The notes under the pieces are model-generated. The model was not told the DNA's origin. It searched no databases and saw only the letters and a program-made list of their open reading frames with translations. Shown here one piece after another: positions 52,216 through 60,744 of a stretch of DNA of 64,000 nt; within the stretch, counting starts at the first letter, position 1; every line of letters starts with the position of its first letter. Made by a program: the position numbers and the translations under genes. This DNA comes from Mesobacillus sp. S13 (GTDB lineage Bacteria > Bacillota > Bacilli > Bacillales > Cytobacillaceae): NCBI RefSeq assembly GCF_020422885.1, contig NZ_CP084622.1:978001-1042000 (forward strand), written 5' to 3'.

Positions 52216-52245
52216 TGCCAGCCTGGTATATGGGCTGGCTTTTTC
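52216..52245 (+). terminator. Terminator after the MFS gene
   Basis: GCCAGCC (52217-52223) and GGCTGGC (52233-52239) followed by five T. Confidence 0.88.
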
Positions 52246-52322
52246 TATGGTTGCGAACAGCACTCTTATGATTTAAACTGATAAAGAAATTTACAGAGTA
52301 CGGATTGGTATGTGAGGACATT

Positions 52323-53081
52323 ATGGATAATCAGGATCAAACATTTGAAGTGATGCGGGCCTGTTTGCTTGCCGGAAAAATCATGCTCCAAAGCGGCGCG
52401 GAAACATATCGGGTGGAAGACACGATGTCGCGGATGGCTTCGGCTTTCGGGATTGACCAGACGCACAGCTATGTGACACCCACCGGCATTATTTTTTCAG
52501 TTGAAGGAGTGGGCCGGGAACGTACAAAGCTTGTGCGGATCTCCGAGCGGACGACAGATTTACGGAAGGTCGCAATGGTAAACAGCGTTTCCCGGAGAAT
52601 CAGCAGTGGTGAGGTAGGGCTTGAGGAGGCTTGCAGGCTCCTCGGAGAAATTGAAGAAGCCAACTTAACCTACTCGTTCATGGTTCAAATACTTGCAGCA
52701 GCGATTGCGAGCGGTTGTTTCACCATCATGTTCCTCGGGAGCTGGCTCGACTTCCTGCCTTCGATGGCTGCAGGTGGGATTGGATTCTTTCTGGTCGTTT
52801 ATTTTCACAGGATTGTCCCGGTGAAATTTTTCGCTGAATTCCTGTCCTCTTTTATGATTGGGATGATTTCGTTTTTCTTTGTAAAACTGGGACTTGGACA
52901 GGAACTGGATAAAATCATTATCGGCTCCGTAATGCCGCTTGTTCCCGGACTGCTGATCACGAATGCGGTGCGGGATTTGATGGCCGGCCATTTGGTCTCA
53001 GGGCTTTCAAAAGGAGCAGAGGCGCTGTTGACCGCTTTTGCGATTGGTTCAGGCATTGCGGCAATCTTATCTTTGTTGTAG
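52323..53081 (+). CDS. Threonine/serine exporter ThrE-like, large N-terminal subunit
   Basis: This 252-residue protein is the ThrE N-terminal part (formerly DUF1212). It has a conserved soluble start, ACLLAGKIMLQSGAETYRVEDTMSRMASAFG...VTPTGIIFSVEG, then about five helices in the second half. GAGG precedes ATG 52323. The partner half is encoded by the next gene, so the exporter is split. It probably exports threonine, serine or related small acids. Confidence 0.87.
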   Translation: MDNQDQTFEVMRACLLAGKIMLQSGAETYRVEDTMSRMASAFGIDQTHSYVTPTGIIFSVEGVGRERTKLVRISERTTDLRKVAMVNSVSRRISSGEVGLEEACRLLGEIEEANLTYSFMVQILAAAIASGCFTIMFLGSWLDFLPSMAAGGIGFFLVVYFHRIVPVKFFAEFLSSFMIGMISFFFVKLGLGQELDKIIIGSVMPLVPGLLITNAVRDLMAGHLVSGLSKGAEALLTAFAIGSGIAAILSLL

Positions 53082-53096
53082 TCAGGAGAAGTGGCG

Positions 53097-53540
53097 ATGG
53101 TTTATATAGAACAACTTATTACGAGTTTTATTGCTTCGGCAGCGTTCGGAATCATTTTTAACGCACCGAGGGAATCTCTCGTCAAATGCGGAATTTCCGG
53201 GATGGTTGGCTGGATCGTCTATTTTGCACTTGATACGAATGGGTTCGGCACGATTTTTGCGACATTGATGGCCTCTTTCTTGATTGCGGTTGTCAGCCAG
53301 GTGTTCGCGAAGGCATATCGGACGCCCATCATCATTTTTAGCGTCGCTGGAATCATTCCGCTGGTTCCGGGCGGACTGGCATATGATGCAATGAGGAACT
53401 TCGTGGAGAATGATTATGGTGTCGCCCTTTCGCTCGCTGCGAAAGCATCGATGATATCAGGCGCAATTGCGGTCGGCCTTGTTTTTTCTGAAGTAATCAA
53501 CCAGGTGATCAGAAGGTCAAACCTGGGGCCGGTAAAATAA
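53097..53540 (+). CDS. Threonine/serine exporter ThrE-like, small C-terminal subunit (DUF3815)
   Basis: This 147-residue membrane protein has about five helices, with SAAFGIIFNAPRESLVKCGISGMVGWIVYF and IIPLVPGGLAYDAMRNFVENDY, the DUF3815 signature. ATG 53097 lies 8 nt from AGGAG; GTG 53091 is too close. It completes the split exporter with the preceding gene. Confidence 0.87.
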   Translation: MVYIEQLITSFIASAAFGIIFNAPRESLVKCGISGMVGWIVYFALDTNGFGTIFATLMASFLIAVVSQVFAKAYRTPIIIFSVAGIIPLVPGGLAYDAMRNFVENDYGVALSLAAKASMISGAIAVGLVFSEVINQVIRRSNLGPVK

Positions 53541-53549
53541 TGATTGGGA

Positions 53550-53580
53550 AGACTCGCGTACTGTTGCGGGTCTTTTTTTT
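53550..53580 (+). terminator. Terminator after the exporter genes
   Basis: AGACTCGC and GCGGGTCT (one G-T pair) enclose GTACTGTT, followed by nine T. Confidence 0.88.
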
Positions 53581-53648
53581 TCGGTCAAAAAGGTGATTTT
53601 GCCGTCTGCGGAGAATTGTAGATAAAAAGACAAAAAAAGGGTGAGGAA

Positions 53649-54281
53649 ATGGAAATATTATTGATCAGGCATGGTGAGTCGGAGGGGGATATCCTCCAGG
53701 TCCATGAAGGCCGGGCGGATTTGCTGTTAACGGAACATGGCCGCAGGCAGGCTAAGGAAATGGCGAAAGTCGTAAAAGAAAAATTTATGCCGGAAGTAAT
53801 TTGGTCCAGCACATTGAAGCGTGCAAGGGAGACGGCAGAAATACTCAGCAAGGAAACAGGGATTGCAGTGATTGAGGATGAGAAATTAAGAGAATTCAAT
53901 AATGGCGTTTTGGCAGGTTTGCCTTATGCAGAAGCCAAGCTGCGCTATCCGGAGCCAGAGGGTGGCAGAAAACCTCATGAACCAATAGAGGAAGGGGAGT
54001 CTGAACTGGAGTTCCGCTTCCGCGCCCAGACGGTATTTTCAAAGATTCTAACAGAAAGCTCAGGCAAGAAGAGAATTGCGATTGTCTCTCATGGCGGAAT
54101 GATCTCCAATCTGCTGAGGACATTTTTGAATCTGCCAGTGTTATCGGATACCTATTTCCCAACTGGAGATACCGGAATCCACTTGCTAAGACTTAATGGC
54201 AGCCAGAAAGTCATAATGTTCATGAATGATTGCGGACATCTGGCGAAAGTGGACTCAGAGCAGCTGGCAGCACAAAATTAA
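53649..54281 (+). CDS. Histidine phosphatase family protein
   Basis: This 210-residue phosphoglycerate-mutase-like phosphatase has the catalytic LLIRHGESEGD at the N-terminus (RHG) and the second His in IAIVSHGGMISNLLRTF. STLKRARETAEILSKETG and LREFNNGVLAGLPYAEA are typical. GGGTGAGGAA precedes the ATG. Substrate unknown. Confidence 0.9.
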   Translation: MEILLIRHGESEGDILQVHEGRADLLLTEHGRRQAKEMAKVVKEKFMPEVIWSSTLKRARETAEILSKETGIAVIEDEKLREFNNGVLAGLPYAEAKLRYPEPEGGRKPHEPIEEGESELEFRFRAQTVFSKILTESSGKKRIAIVSHGGMISNLLRTFLNLPVLSDTYFPTGDTGIHLLRLNGSQKVIMFMNDCGHLAKVDSEQLAAQN

Positions 54282-54293
54282 TTTGAATGATAG

Positions 54294-54338
54294 AACAGCC
54301 CGAACACAGTGACGACTGAGTTCGGGCTGTTTGTTTTA
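54294..54338. terminator. Bidirectional terminator
   Basis: ACAGCCCGAAC and GTTCGGGCTGT with T-rich exits both ways, between convergent genes. Confidence 0.88.
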
Positions 54339-55325
54339 CATCTTCAAAATCGTCCGCCCGCGGTTTTCGCCTTTTAAGATGCTGGAAAGGACATTAGGCA
54401 GTTCTTCTAATTCCACTTCATTTTGAATGGTTTCGAGCAATCCCTCAGGCTTCAAGTCTGAAGCCATTCGCTGCCAGAGAAGCCTTCTTGTTTCCATCGG
54501 GCAGTAAACCGAATCAATGCCAAGGAGATTGATTCCTCTGAGGATGAATGGGAATACAGTTGTTGGGACATCTGTTCCGCCAGTCAAGCCGCTGACTGCG
54601 ACTGAACCGTTGTACTCGAGCTTGCTAAGGATGGCGGATAAAGTCTTGCCGCCAACCGGATCAACGGCCGCTGCCCATAGCTGCTTATCCAGCGGCTTCA
54701 CTTTTTCACCGATTAACTCTTCACGGCTGATGATTTCTGCTGCTCCTATTTTGCGAAGGTATTCGTGCTCCGATTCTTTTCCCGTGCTTGCAACAACTTG
54801 ATACCCTCTTTTCGCCAGCATCGCCACAGCCACGCTGCCGACTCCTCCAGTTGCTCCAGTTACGAGAACTTTTCCCTTTTCTGGTGTAAGGCCGTTTTCT
54901 TCAAGTCGATGGACGGACAAGGCTGCTGTGAATCCAGCAGTCCCGAAAATCATCGCTTCCTTCAATGTAAGACCATCTGGCAATGGGACAATCCAGTCTC
55001 TCGGAATATGGGCAAATTCGCTGAATCCACCATAGTGGGAAACCCCTATCTCATAACTAGTAGCAATAACTTCGTCGCCTTCTTTGAAGCGGTTGTCATC
55101 AGACCGTACAACCGTCCCGGCAAGGTCGATCCCTGGAATGAAAGGATAGGACCTTACAATCTTTCCATTCGGGATGCTTGCCAGTCCGTCCTTATAGTTG
55201 ACACTAGAATAGGCCACCTTGATCAGCACATCTCCAGCAGGCAAGTCCTCCAGCCTGAGCGTCTTTATTTCAGCAGAAAAATCTTCCTCAATCTTGTTTA
55301 CCATAAAAGCTCTGAAATTCTCCAT
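54336..55325 (-). CDS. YhdH/YhfP-family quinone oxidoreductase (acrylyl-CoA reductase-like)
   Basis: This 329-residue zinc-independent medium-chain reductase uses NADPH. The N-terminal domain reads VAYSSVNYKDGLASIPNGKIVRSYPFIPGIDLAGTVV. The cofactor fold is VLVTGATGGVGSVAVAMLAKRGYQVVASTG and the tail is GENRGRTILKM, all typical of YhdH/YhfP. E. coli YhdH is an acrylyl-CoA reductase; activity here is inferred. ATG 55325 and TTG 55334 are both possible starts; ATG is preferred. Confidence 0.88.
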   Translation of the reverse strand: MENFRAFMVNKIEEDFSAEIKTLRLEDLPAGDVLIKVAYSSVNYKDGLASIPNGKIVRSYPFIPGIDLAGTVVRSDDNRFKEGDEVIATSYEIGVSHYGGFSEFAHIPRDWIVPLPDGLTLKEAMIFGTAGFTAALSVHRLEENGLTPEKGKVLVTGATGGVGSVAVAMLAKRGYQVVASTGKESEHEYLRKIGAAEIISREELIGEKVKPLDKQLWAAAVDPVGGKTLSAILSKLEYNGSVAVSGLTGGTDVPTTVFPFILRGINLLGIDSVYCPMETRRLLWQRMASDLKPEGLLETIQNEVELEELPNVLSSILKGENRGRTILKM

Positions 55326-55706
55326 ATCTCCCAACCTTTCCTGGCTTGATAGTTTTAGTATAGGGCATAGGCGTACCAGACTTCTAATAACTTAACTTAC
55401 CCAGGGATTCTTTTTACCTTTCAGGATTCATCCCTATAGATTTCATTGTAAAAAGTTAACCCCCTCACAAATTTATTACGATTTTGTGTCCACTTCTTTT
55501 GGTGTGACGGACTTCACATATCTTTTAATCTGCCTCCCTTAAGATTTAGGTAAGCAAGGTACACAGTGGTGGTTAGGGCTTTAAAAACATTATCAAATCA
55601 ATTTATCACTATTCACAAAGTGTTTACAATTTCACCCTATTATGACTGTTTTTCCATGATAAGATGAGTTTTGAAATCGGGAACGATTTACAGGGAGGTA
55701 GCAAAG
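55326..55706 (+). promoter_or_regulatory. FNR-type promoter region of the molybdoenzyme cluster
   Basis: A perfect FNR/CRP-type palindrome, TGTGA-CGGACT-TCACA, lies at 55503-55518 (centre 55510.5). TAAGAT at 55540-55545 is a plausible -10 box with a start near 55552, giving a box centred at -41.5, the class II activator position known for Bacillus FNR. The transcript would have a leader of about 155 nt. The rest of the 381-bp gap shows no gene. FNR needs low oxygen, so the downstream complex should be anaerobic. Confidence 0.75.
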
Positions 55707-56876
55707 TTGTACAAATTCGAGAAATCTTTTTACTCAAAAACAAGCATGTATTCCTTTGTCGTTGTGATGATCTTGTTCTTCTCAATGTGGTATTCAACTT
55801 CGAAGTTTGTCCATATTGATATGGCGCTTCTGGGATATGCGATTTCATCAGCGGTCTTCGCGATTGGCCTGACAATCAGGATGAGCTTCTGGATGTGGCG
55901 TAAAGCAACTAACAGGGTGGCGAAGCGAAGCGTTGATAACCTTTTTAATAAAGAAAGATTGAAACGTAATTCAAAAGCATTCATCAAAACATTGATTGAT
56001 AATATCATTTTGCAAAAATTCATTTTCCAGCGCGGGCTCTACCGCGGAATCCAGCACTTCATGATTTCATGGGGCTGTATCATTTCCTTCGCAATTACAT
56101 TCGGATTAACATTCGGATGGATGAGATTTGATCTGATCGACCCGGAAACATACCAGATCATCGTGTTCGATATGCCAACCATCACGATGGCGGCTCACGG
56201 GATATTCGCCGAGATTGTCTATAACGGTCTGAACATCGGCGCGATCATGGTGTTGATCGGAGCAGGGATGGCCTTATACCGACGCATCACTGACTACGAT
56301 GTAAAAGTAACACAGCGATTCGAATTTGATATCCTGCCATTGATCATTCTGCTGGCAGTCACCGTTACAGGGTTGATCCTGACAATCCAATACACATTCC
56401 TTGATGGCTGGATGCATCATTATATGTCACTCATCCATCAGGTAACAGTCATCATCATGCTGATGTACTTCCCATTCGGAAAACTGTTCCACGTGCCGAT
56501 CAGGCCGCTGGCTACAGCCGTTCCAATGAGTTATCAAGAGGTGGTCAAAGTGGATACGAAATCATGTAAAAGCTGCGGCCAAGTCTACAGCAACGATGAC
56601 CAGATTGCGGATGTCCAGGCCATTTTAAAAAGCCAGAACTTCGACCTGCAGCTTGCGGACGGCTCATATCTTTCAGATTATTGCACAGGCTGCCGCCGCA
56701 GGATGAGAGCATTGAAGCAAATGAATCTTGAAGCGCCAAAAGGCAACCCATACGGACCAGTAAACACAAACAACGGAATTCATATATCAGGCTTCAGCAA
56801 AAAACGTTCGGAAGATTTCTACGGACTTGAACAGGATTCAAAGGAGGAAAAAGTAGATGAGCCAGTTTCTCGTTAA
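55707..56876 (+). CDS. Membrane electron-transfer subunit with in-membrane histidines and a CxxC-CxxC tail
   Basis: This 389-residue protein has about six helices (15-30, 39-62, 115-138, 165-190, 208-228, 236-258). Histidines at 117, 164, 237, 238 and 244 lie in or near helices, as expected for a di-heme b-type NarI/HdrE-like quinol-binding subunit. A soluble tail has Cys287/Cys290 (CKSC) and Cys326/Cys329 (CTGC), a rubredoxin- or zinc-ribbon-like four-cysteine site. TTG 55707 is 7 nt from GGGAGGT. It overlaps the next gene by 20 nt. It probably passes electrons between the quinone pool and the soluble molybdoenzyme; no precise family name is assigned. Confidence 0.75.
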   Translation: MYKFEKSFYSKTSMYSFVVVMILFFSMWYSTSKFVHIDMALLGYAISSAVFAIGLTIRMSFWMWRKATNRVAKRSVDNLFNKERLKRNSKAFIKTLIDNIILQKFIFQRGLYRGIQHFMISWGCIISFAITFGLTFGWMRFDLIDPETYQIIVFDMPTITMAAHGIFAEIVYNGLNIGAIMVLIGAGMALYRRITDYDVKVTQRFEFDILPLIILLAVTVTGLILTIQYTFLDGWMHHYMSLIHQVTVIIMLMYFPFGKLFHVPIRPLATAVPMSYQEVVKVDTKSCKSCGQVYSNDDQIADVQAILKSQNFDLQLADGSYLSDYCTGCRRRMRALKQMNLEAPKGNPYGPVNTNNGIHISGFSKKRSEDFYGLEQDSKEEKVDEPVSR

Positions 56877-58986
56877 AGAAGGCGTAAAAAACCAGATCCG
56901 CAAAGGTGAAAAGCTAGTCACAACGCATTGCTGCTACTGTGGGATGCAATGCGGCATGCACATACGCGTCGATGAAAAGAACAACAAGGTTGTCGGTGTC
57001 GAACCGCGTTACGACTGGGTTTTAACAAGAGGGAAAATGTGCCCTAAAGGGGTTACGGCTTACCAGACGATTGACCATCCGGACCGGATTAAACGTCCTT
57101 TGATCAAAAAGAACGGTAAATTCGTTGAATCCAGCTGGGATGAAGCGCTGGATTTGATTGAAAAAAAATACAAAGAGCTTCAGGGAACATACGGGAAAGA
57201 TTCAATTGGTGTATACGGCGGAGTGTCGATGACCAATGAAAAGTGCTATCTTGTCGGGAAGTATGCCCGTGTAGGACTTGGTACACGCTATGTCGATTAC
57301 AATGGCCGCTATTGCATGAGTTCTGCTGCTGGCGGATTTAACAAGACACTTGGAATGGACCGCGGATCTACGCTGCCATGGACAGAGTTGGAGCATACAG
57401 ATACATTCTTCATGGCTGGAACCAACACTGCTGAATGCCATCCAACTAGCATCCAGTGGTTCTGGAAAGCGAAGGATAAAGGGGCAAAACTCATCGTCGC
57501 AGACCCTCGTGAAACAGCTACTGCACGTGTTGCGGATGTGCATCTGGACTTACTTCCAGGTACAGATTCAGCTCTCGCGAACGGAATCATGCACTTATTG
57601 ATCAAGCATGATTATGTTGATCACGAATATGTACAGGAGCGTTGCAACAACTTTGAAGAATTAAAAGAAATGACAGCAAAGTTCACACCAGAATATACAT
57701 CGAAAATTACAGGTGTAGCAGTGGAAAAAATCATCAAGGCTGCACACATCTTTGGAAAGTCGCCTCGCTCAGTCGTTATGTTCGCTCGCGGAGCGGAACA
57801 GCAGACAAAGGGAGTCGACAATGTCAGTCTTTATACATCAATGGCGCTGCTAAGGGGTCAAATCGGGAAGTTCGCTTCAGGTGTAGCGACATTCACGGGC
57901 CAGGGAAACGGCCAGGGAGGCCGTGAGCACGGACAAAAGGCAGACGCACTTCCAGGCTACCGCAAGCTCGCAAACCCTAAGGATGTTGAGTATGTTGCCG
58001 GAGTATGGGGCATCAAGCCTGAGGAAATGCCAAAAGAAGGCGTTTCAGCATATGAAATGTTCCATTTAATGCAAAGCAAACAAATCCGTGCACTGCATGT
58101 CATCTGCTCGAATCCGGTAGTATCATCACCAAACATTAACTATGTAAAAGACTCTCTGGAAAAATTGGATTTCTTAGTCGTGAATGATTTCTTCCTTTCA
58201 GAAACTGCTGAACTCGCTGATGTTGTGCTTCCTGCAACAACATGGGCTGAGGATGAAGGAACGACTACTAATATAGAAGGCCGTGTCATCCGTATTCGCA
58301 AGGTTGTAGACCCAATTGGTGAGTCGAAGCCTGACTGGGAAATCATTAAGTTGATTACAGACCGGATGGGTAAAGCAAACTTCTTCCCTTACAATGAGCC
58401 GCGTGAAATCTTCGATGAATTGCGAATTGCTTCCAAGGGTGGAAAAGCAGACTATTTCGGTGTCACATATGAAAAAATCGATGAACAGGATGGAGTCTTC
58501 TGGCCAGCTCCAGCAGAGGATCATAATGGAACTCCACACGTTTTCAAAGAGCGGTTTGCTACTGAAGATGGCAAAGCTAACCTGGCAGTCTGTGACTGGA
58601 GAGAGCCAGGGGAAGTGCCAGATACTCAGTACCCTCTATGGCTGACTACTGGACGCGTTGTATTCCACTACCTTTCAGGAAACCAGACTCGCCGTGTAGG
58701 ATTCCTGATGGAACAGTGCCCGGAACCATTCGTCGAAATGCATCCAGAGCTAGCTAGCCAGTACCAGATTGAAAATGGAGAAAGAGTCAAAATCTCTACA
58801 CCTCGTGGAGAGATGGTTGCACCTGTGAAAATCACGAAAGCGATTCGCAAGGATACTTTATTCGTACCTTACCATTGGGGCAAGGAGTTGTCCATCAACC
58901 AGCTTACGAGTCCAGCTTTGGACCCAATCTCACGGATGCCTGAATTTAAAGTCTGTGCTGTAAAACTTGAAAAACTGACTAAATAG
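56857..58986 (+). CDS. Molybdopterin (bis-MGD) oxidoreductase, NasC/Nap-type catalytic subunit
   Basis: This 709-residue protein is close in length to assimilatory nitrate reductase NasC. An N-terminal [4Fe-4S] site uses Cys25, 28, 32 and 62 (CCYCGMQC and GKMCPKG). The likely molybdenum ligand is Cys153 in DYNGRYCMSSAAGG, as in Nas/Nap enzymes. GQGNGQGGREHGQKADALPGYR is a cofactor-binding signature of this group, and the last domain has LTTGRVVFHYLSGNQTRR. No twin-arginine signal is present, so it acts in the cytoplasm. No NasB-type flavoprotein is nearby. Nitrate is the best guess for the substrate; a formate-type reaction is not excluded. Confidence 0.85.
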   Translation: MSQFLVKEGVKNQIRKGEKLVTTHCCYCGMQCGMHIRVDEKNNKVVGVEPRYDWVLTRGKMCPKGVTAYQTIDHPDRIKRPLIKKNGKFVESSWDEALDLIEKKYKELQGTYGKDSIGVYGGVSMTNEKCYLVGKYARVGLGTRYVDYNGRYCMSSAAGGFNKTLGMDRGSTLPWTELEHTDTFFMAGTNTAECHPTSIQWFWKAKDKGAKLIVADPRETATARVADVHLDLLPGTDSALANGIMHLLIKHDYVDHEYVQERCNNFEELKEMTAKFTPEYTSKITGVAVEKIIKAAHIFGKSPRSVVMFARGAEQQTKGVDNVSLYTSMALLRGQIGKFASGVATFTGQGNGQGGREHGQKADALPGYRKLANPKDVEYVAGVWGIKPEEMPKEGVSAYEMFHLMQSKQIRALHVICSNPVVSSPNINYVKDSLEKLDFLVVNDFFLSETAELADVVLPATTWAEDEGTTTNIEGRVIRIRKVVDPIGESKPDWEIIKLITDRMGKANFFPYNEPREIFDELRIASKGGKADYFGVTYEKIDEQDGVFWPAPAEDHNGTPHVFKERFATEDGKANLAVCDWREPGEVPDTQYPLWLTTGRVVFHYLSGNQTRRVGFLMEQCPEPFVEMHPELASQYQIENGERVKISTPRGEMVAPVKITKAIRKDTLFVPYHWGKELSINQLTSPALDPISRMPEFKVCAVKLEKLTK

Positions 58987-59000
58987 GAGGAACGGCCATT

Positions 59001-59546
59001 ATGAATAAAATAATGTACCTTGAATTTGAACGCTGTATCGGATGCCGTGCCTGCCAGGCAGCCTGCCGTGAGTGCGGAGACCATGATGCAAAAGAACGGA
59101 ACTATGTAGAATATGTTGATTTTACCGAATCACGCCAGACCTTCCCGATGCTGTGCATGCAATGTAAAGACCCTGCTTGTGCTCGTGTCTGCCCGGCAAA
59201 CGCGATCCAGATCACCGATGAGGGCGTCGTGCTGTCAGCGATGGAAGAGAAATGTATCGGATGCCGCAACTGTACATTCGGCTGCCCATTCGGTATCCCG
59301 AAATTCGATTTCGAGACAAATAAAATGTACAAATGTGACATGTGCTATGACAGAACTCGTCATGATATTGCGCCAATGTGTGCATCTGTTTGTCCAAGTG
59401 ACGCGATCCGCTTCATCGACTTCGATGAAATGCAGCAATTGCGCAGAAAACGTACCCAGATGAACCTGGTTGAAGGCAAAAAGCCGCAAGAGGGAAATAA
59501 ATGGGATTACGTACCTGAGTTCTTCGGAGTTTATACTGATTCATAA
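59001..59546 (+). CDS. Four-cluster ferredoxin-type electron-transfer subunit
   Basis: This 181-residue protein is of the DmsB/HycB/NrfC type. Sixteen cysteines can bind four [4Fe-4S] clusters: Cys12/15/18/22, Cys52/55/60/64, Cys85/88/91/95 and Cys112/115/127/131, with one extra Cys25. No signal peptide, so it is cytoplasmic, like the catalytic subunit. AGGAGG precedes the ATG, 14 nt after the molybdoenzyme stop. It should wire that enzyme to the membrane subunit. Confidence 0.92.
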   Translation: MNKIMYLEFERCIGCRACQAACRECGDHDAKERNYVEYVDFTESRQTFPMLCMQCKDPACARVCPANAIQITDEGVVLSAMEEKCIGCRNCTFGCPFGIPKFDFETNKMYKCDMCYDRTRHDIAPMCASVCPSDAIRFIDFDEMQQLRRKRTQMNLVEGKKPQEGNKWDYVPEFFGVYTDS

Positions 59547-59568
59547 TCATAATTGAAATGCGGAAGTG

Positions 59569-59685
59569 CCTTGGTCAGCCCCGACAAGCGCTGGAGGGCC
59601 GACCGGTGAAGTCGTTCTTTGACTTCATTGGGCGGACCGAAGCGTCTCGAGGGGCTAGGCGCTGGAGCTGGATATTCTCGAAGTG
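59569..59685. repeat. Dispersed foldable element, copy C (inverted)
   Basis: Read on the minus strand this is ACTTCGAGAATATCCAGCTC ... CTGACCAAGGC. It is nearly the same as copy B at 34521, including the CTTCGAGAAT edge and the GAAGTC/GACTTC hairpin. It begins about 20 bp after the ferredoxin stop. With the tandem array that follows it fills most of the 439-bp gap inside the redox cluster. Confidence 0.85.
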
Positions 59686-59777
59686 AGTAAATATTTTTAC
59701 AAGAAAATTCATACGAGCCGGCCGGAAAAGAGCGCTAAGTTCATTAGGGCCGGCTCTATTTTTGAATCGATCTTTAC

Positions 59778-59920
59778 GATATTGACGAAAAATCAATTTT
59801 ATTGGCGAAGTTCACAGGTTTATTGGCAATAATTCGATTTTATTGGCGAAAACCACATGTTTATTGGCGAAAATAAAAATAAATTGGCGAACTGGAAATT
59901 TCAAACGATTTTTTCCAGTT
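59778..59920. repeat. Five- to six-unit tandem repeat closing on a hairpin (copy R2)
   Basis: TTTATTGGCRA units start at 59798, 59819, 59839, 59860 and 59880 (last as TAAATTGGCGA), again 21, 20, 21, 20 bp apart. A degenerate unit CGATATTGACGAA lies 20 bp before the first. The end is AACTGGAAA...TTTTTTCCAGTT. The unit-specific spacers match R1 in order (AGTTCACARS, TAATTNSAT, AACCACNT, AAATNWAAA). No gene is seen. It lies between the ferredoxin and Mrp-type genes. Confidence 0.85.
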
Positions 59921-59985
59921 AAGGTTTTAACCAATTTTAGATAAGGTAGGGAGTAATAACCCATCCAAAAAAGAGGTGCTTTCAA

Positions 59986-60726
59986 ATGTTAAAAGGAAAT
60001 GTGCTGGCGGTGACAAGTGGAAAAGGCGGAGTTGGCAAGTCTTCATTATCAGTGAACCTTGCACTCGCGCTGCAAAAGCTTGGCAAGTCTGTCGCAATCA
60101 TCGACCTTGATATATACGGATTCAGCGTACCGAAAATCCTGAATATAGATTCCAAGCCAAAGACGTTCAACGGAAAAATCATTCCGGTTGAAGCGAATGG
60201 CATTAAGGTAATGTCCATGGGTTTCCTAGTCAAGGATAATGAGCCAATCGTCTGGCGCGGCCCAATGCTCGGAAAAATGATTCAGCATTTTACTGAGGAT
60301 GTGCTGTGGGGAGAAATGGATTACTTCATTCTCGATATGCCTCCTGGCACCGGTGATGTTGCCCTTGATATGCACCTGATGATTCCGCAGAGCAAGGAAA
60401 TCGTCGTGACGACGCCTCATAAGGCAGCTTCTTTCGTTGCAGAACGCGCTGGATCGATGGCAATCAAGAGCAAGCATGAAGTCATCGGCGTGGTCGAGAA
60501 TATGTCCTATTTCAAGCCTGAGGACAGTGATCAGAAGTACTATATTTTTGGAAAAGGCGGCGGCGAGGAACTGGCTTCACAGCTTGGCACAGATTTACTG
60601 GGACAGCTGCCGATTCAAGAAGCCGATGAGAATAGCGAAACGCCTGCAATCGCAGCAGAAAATACTGCGCTATTCAAGGAATACGTAGACCTGGCAGAAA
60701 AAATACATGCTAAGTTTCAGCTCTAG
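59986..60726 (+). CDS. Mrp/NBP35-type P-loop ATPase without cysteines
   Basis: This 246-residue ATPase has the deviant Walker [22 protein letters not shown] (residues 9-29), [13 protein letters not shown] and the Mrp hallmark [16 protein letters not shown]. The position where Mrp/ApbC scaffolds normally have CxxC reads [25 protein letters not shown], and the whole protein has no cysteine. It therefore cannot carry an Fe-S cluster by the usual bridge and may act as a regulator, as SalA does, or as a partner-dependent loader. GAGGTG precedes the ATG. It heads a second small transcript or follows the redox genes across the repeat block. Confidence 0.85.
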   Translation: MLKGNVLAVTSGKGGVGKSSLSVNLALALQKLGKSVAIIDLDIYGFSVPKILNIDSKPKTFNGKIIPVEANGIKVMSMGFLVKDNEPIVWRGPMLGKMIQHFTEDVLWGEMDYFILDMPPGTGDVALDMHLMIPQSKEIVVTTPHKAASFVAERAGSMAIKSKHEVIGVVENMSYFKPEDSDQKYYIFGKGGGEELASQLGTDLLGQLPIQEADENSETPAIAAENTALFKEYVDLAEKIHAKFQL

Positions 60727-60744
60727 GAACAGGAGGATTTGGCT

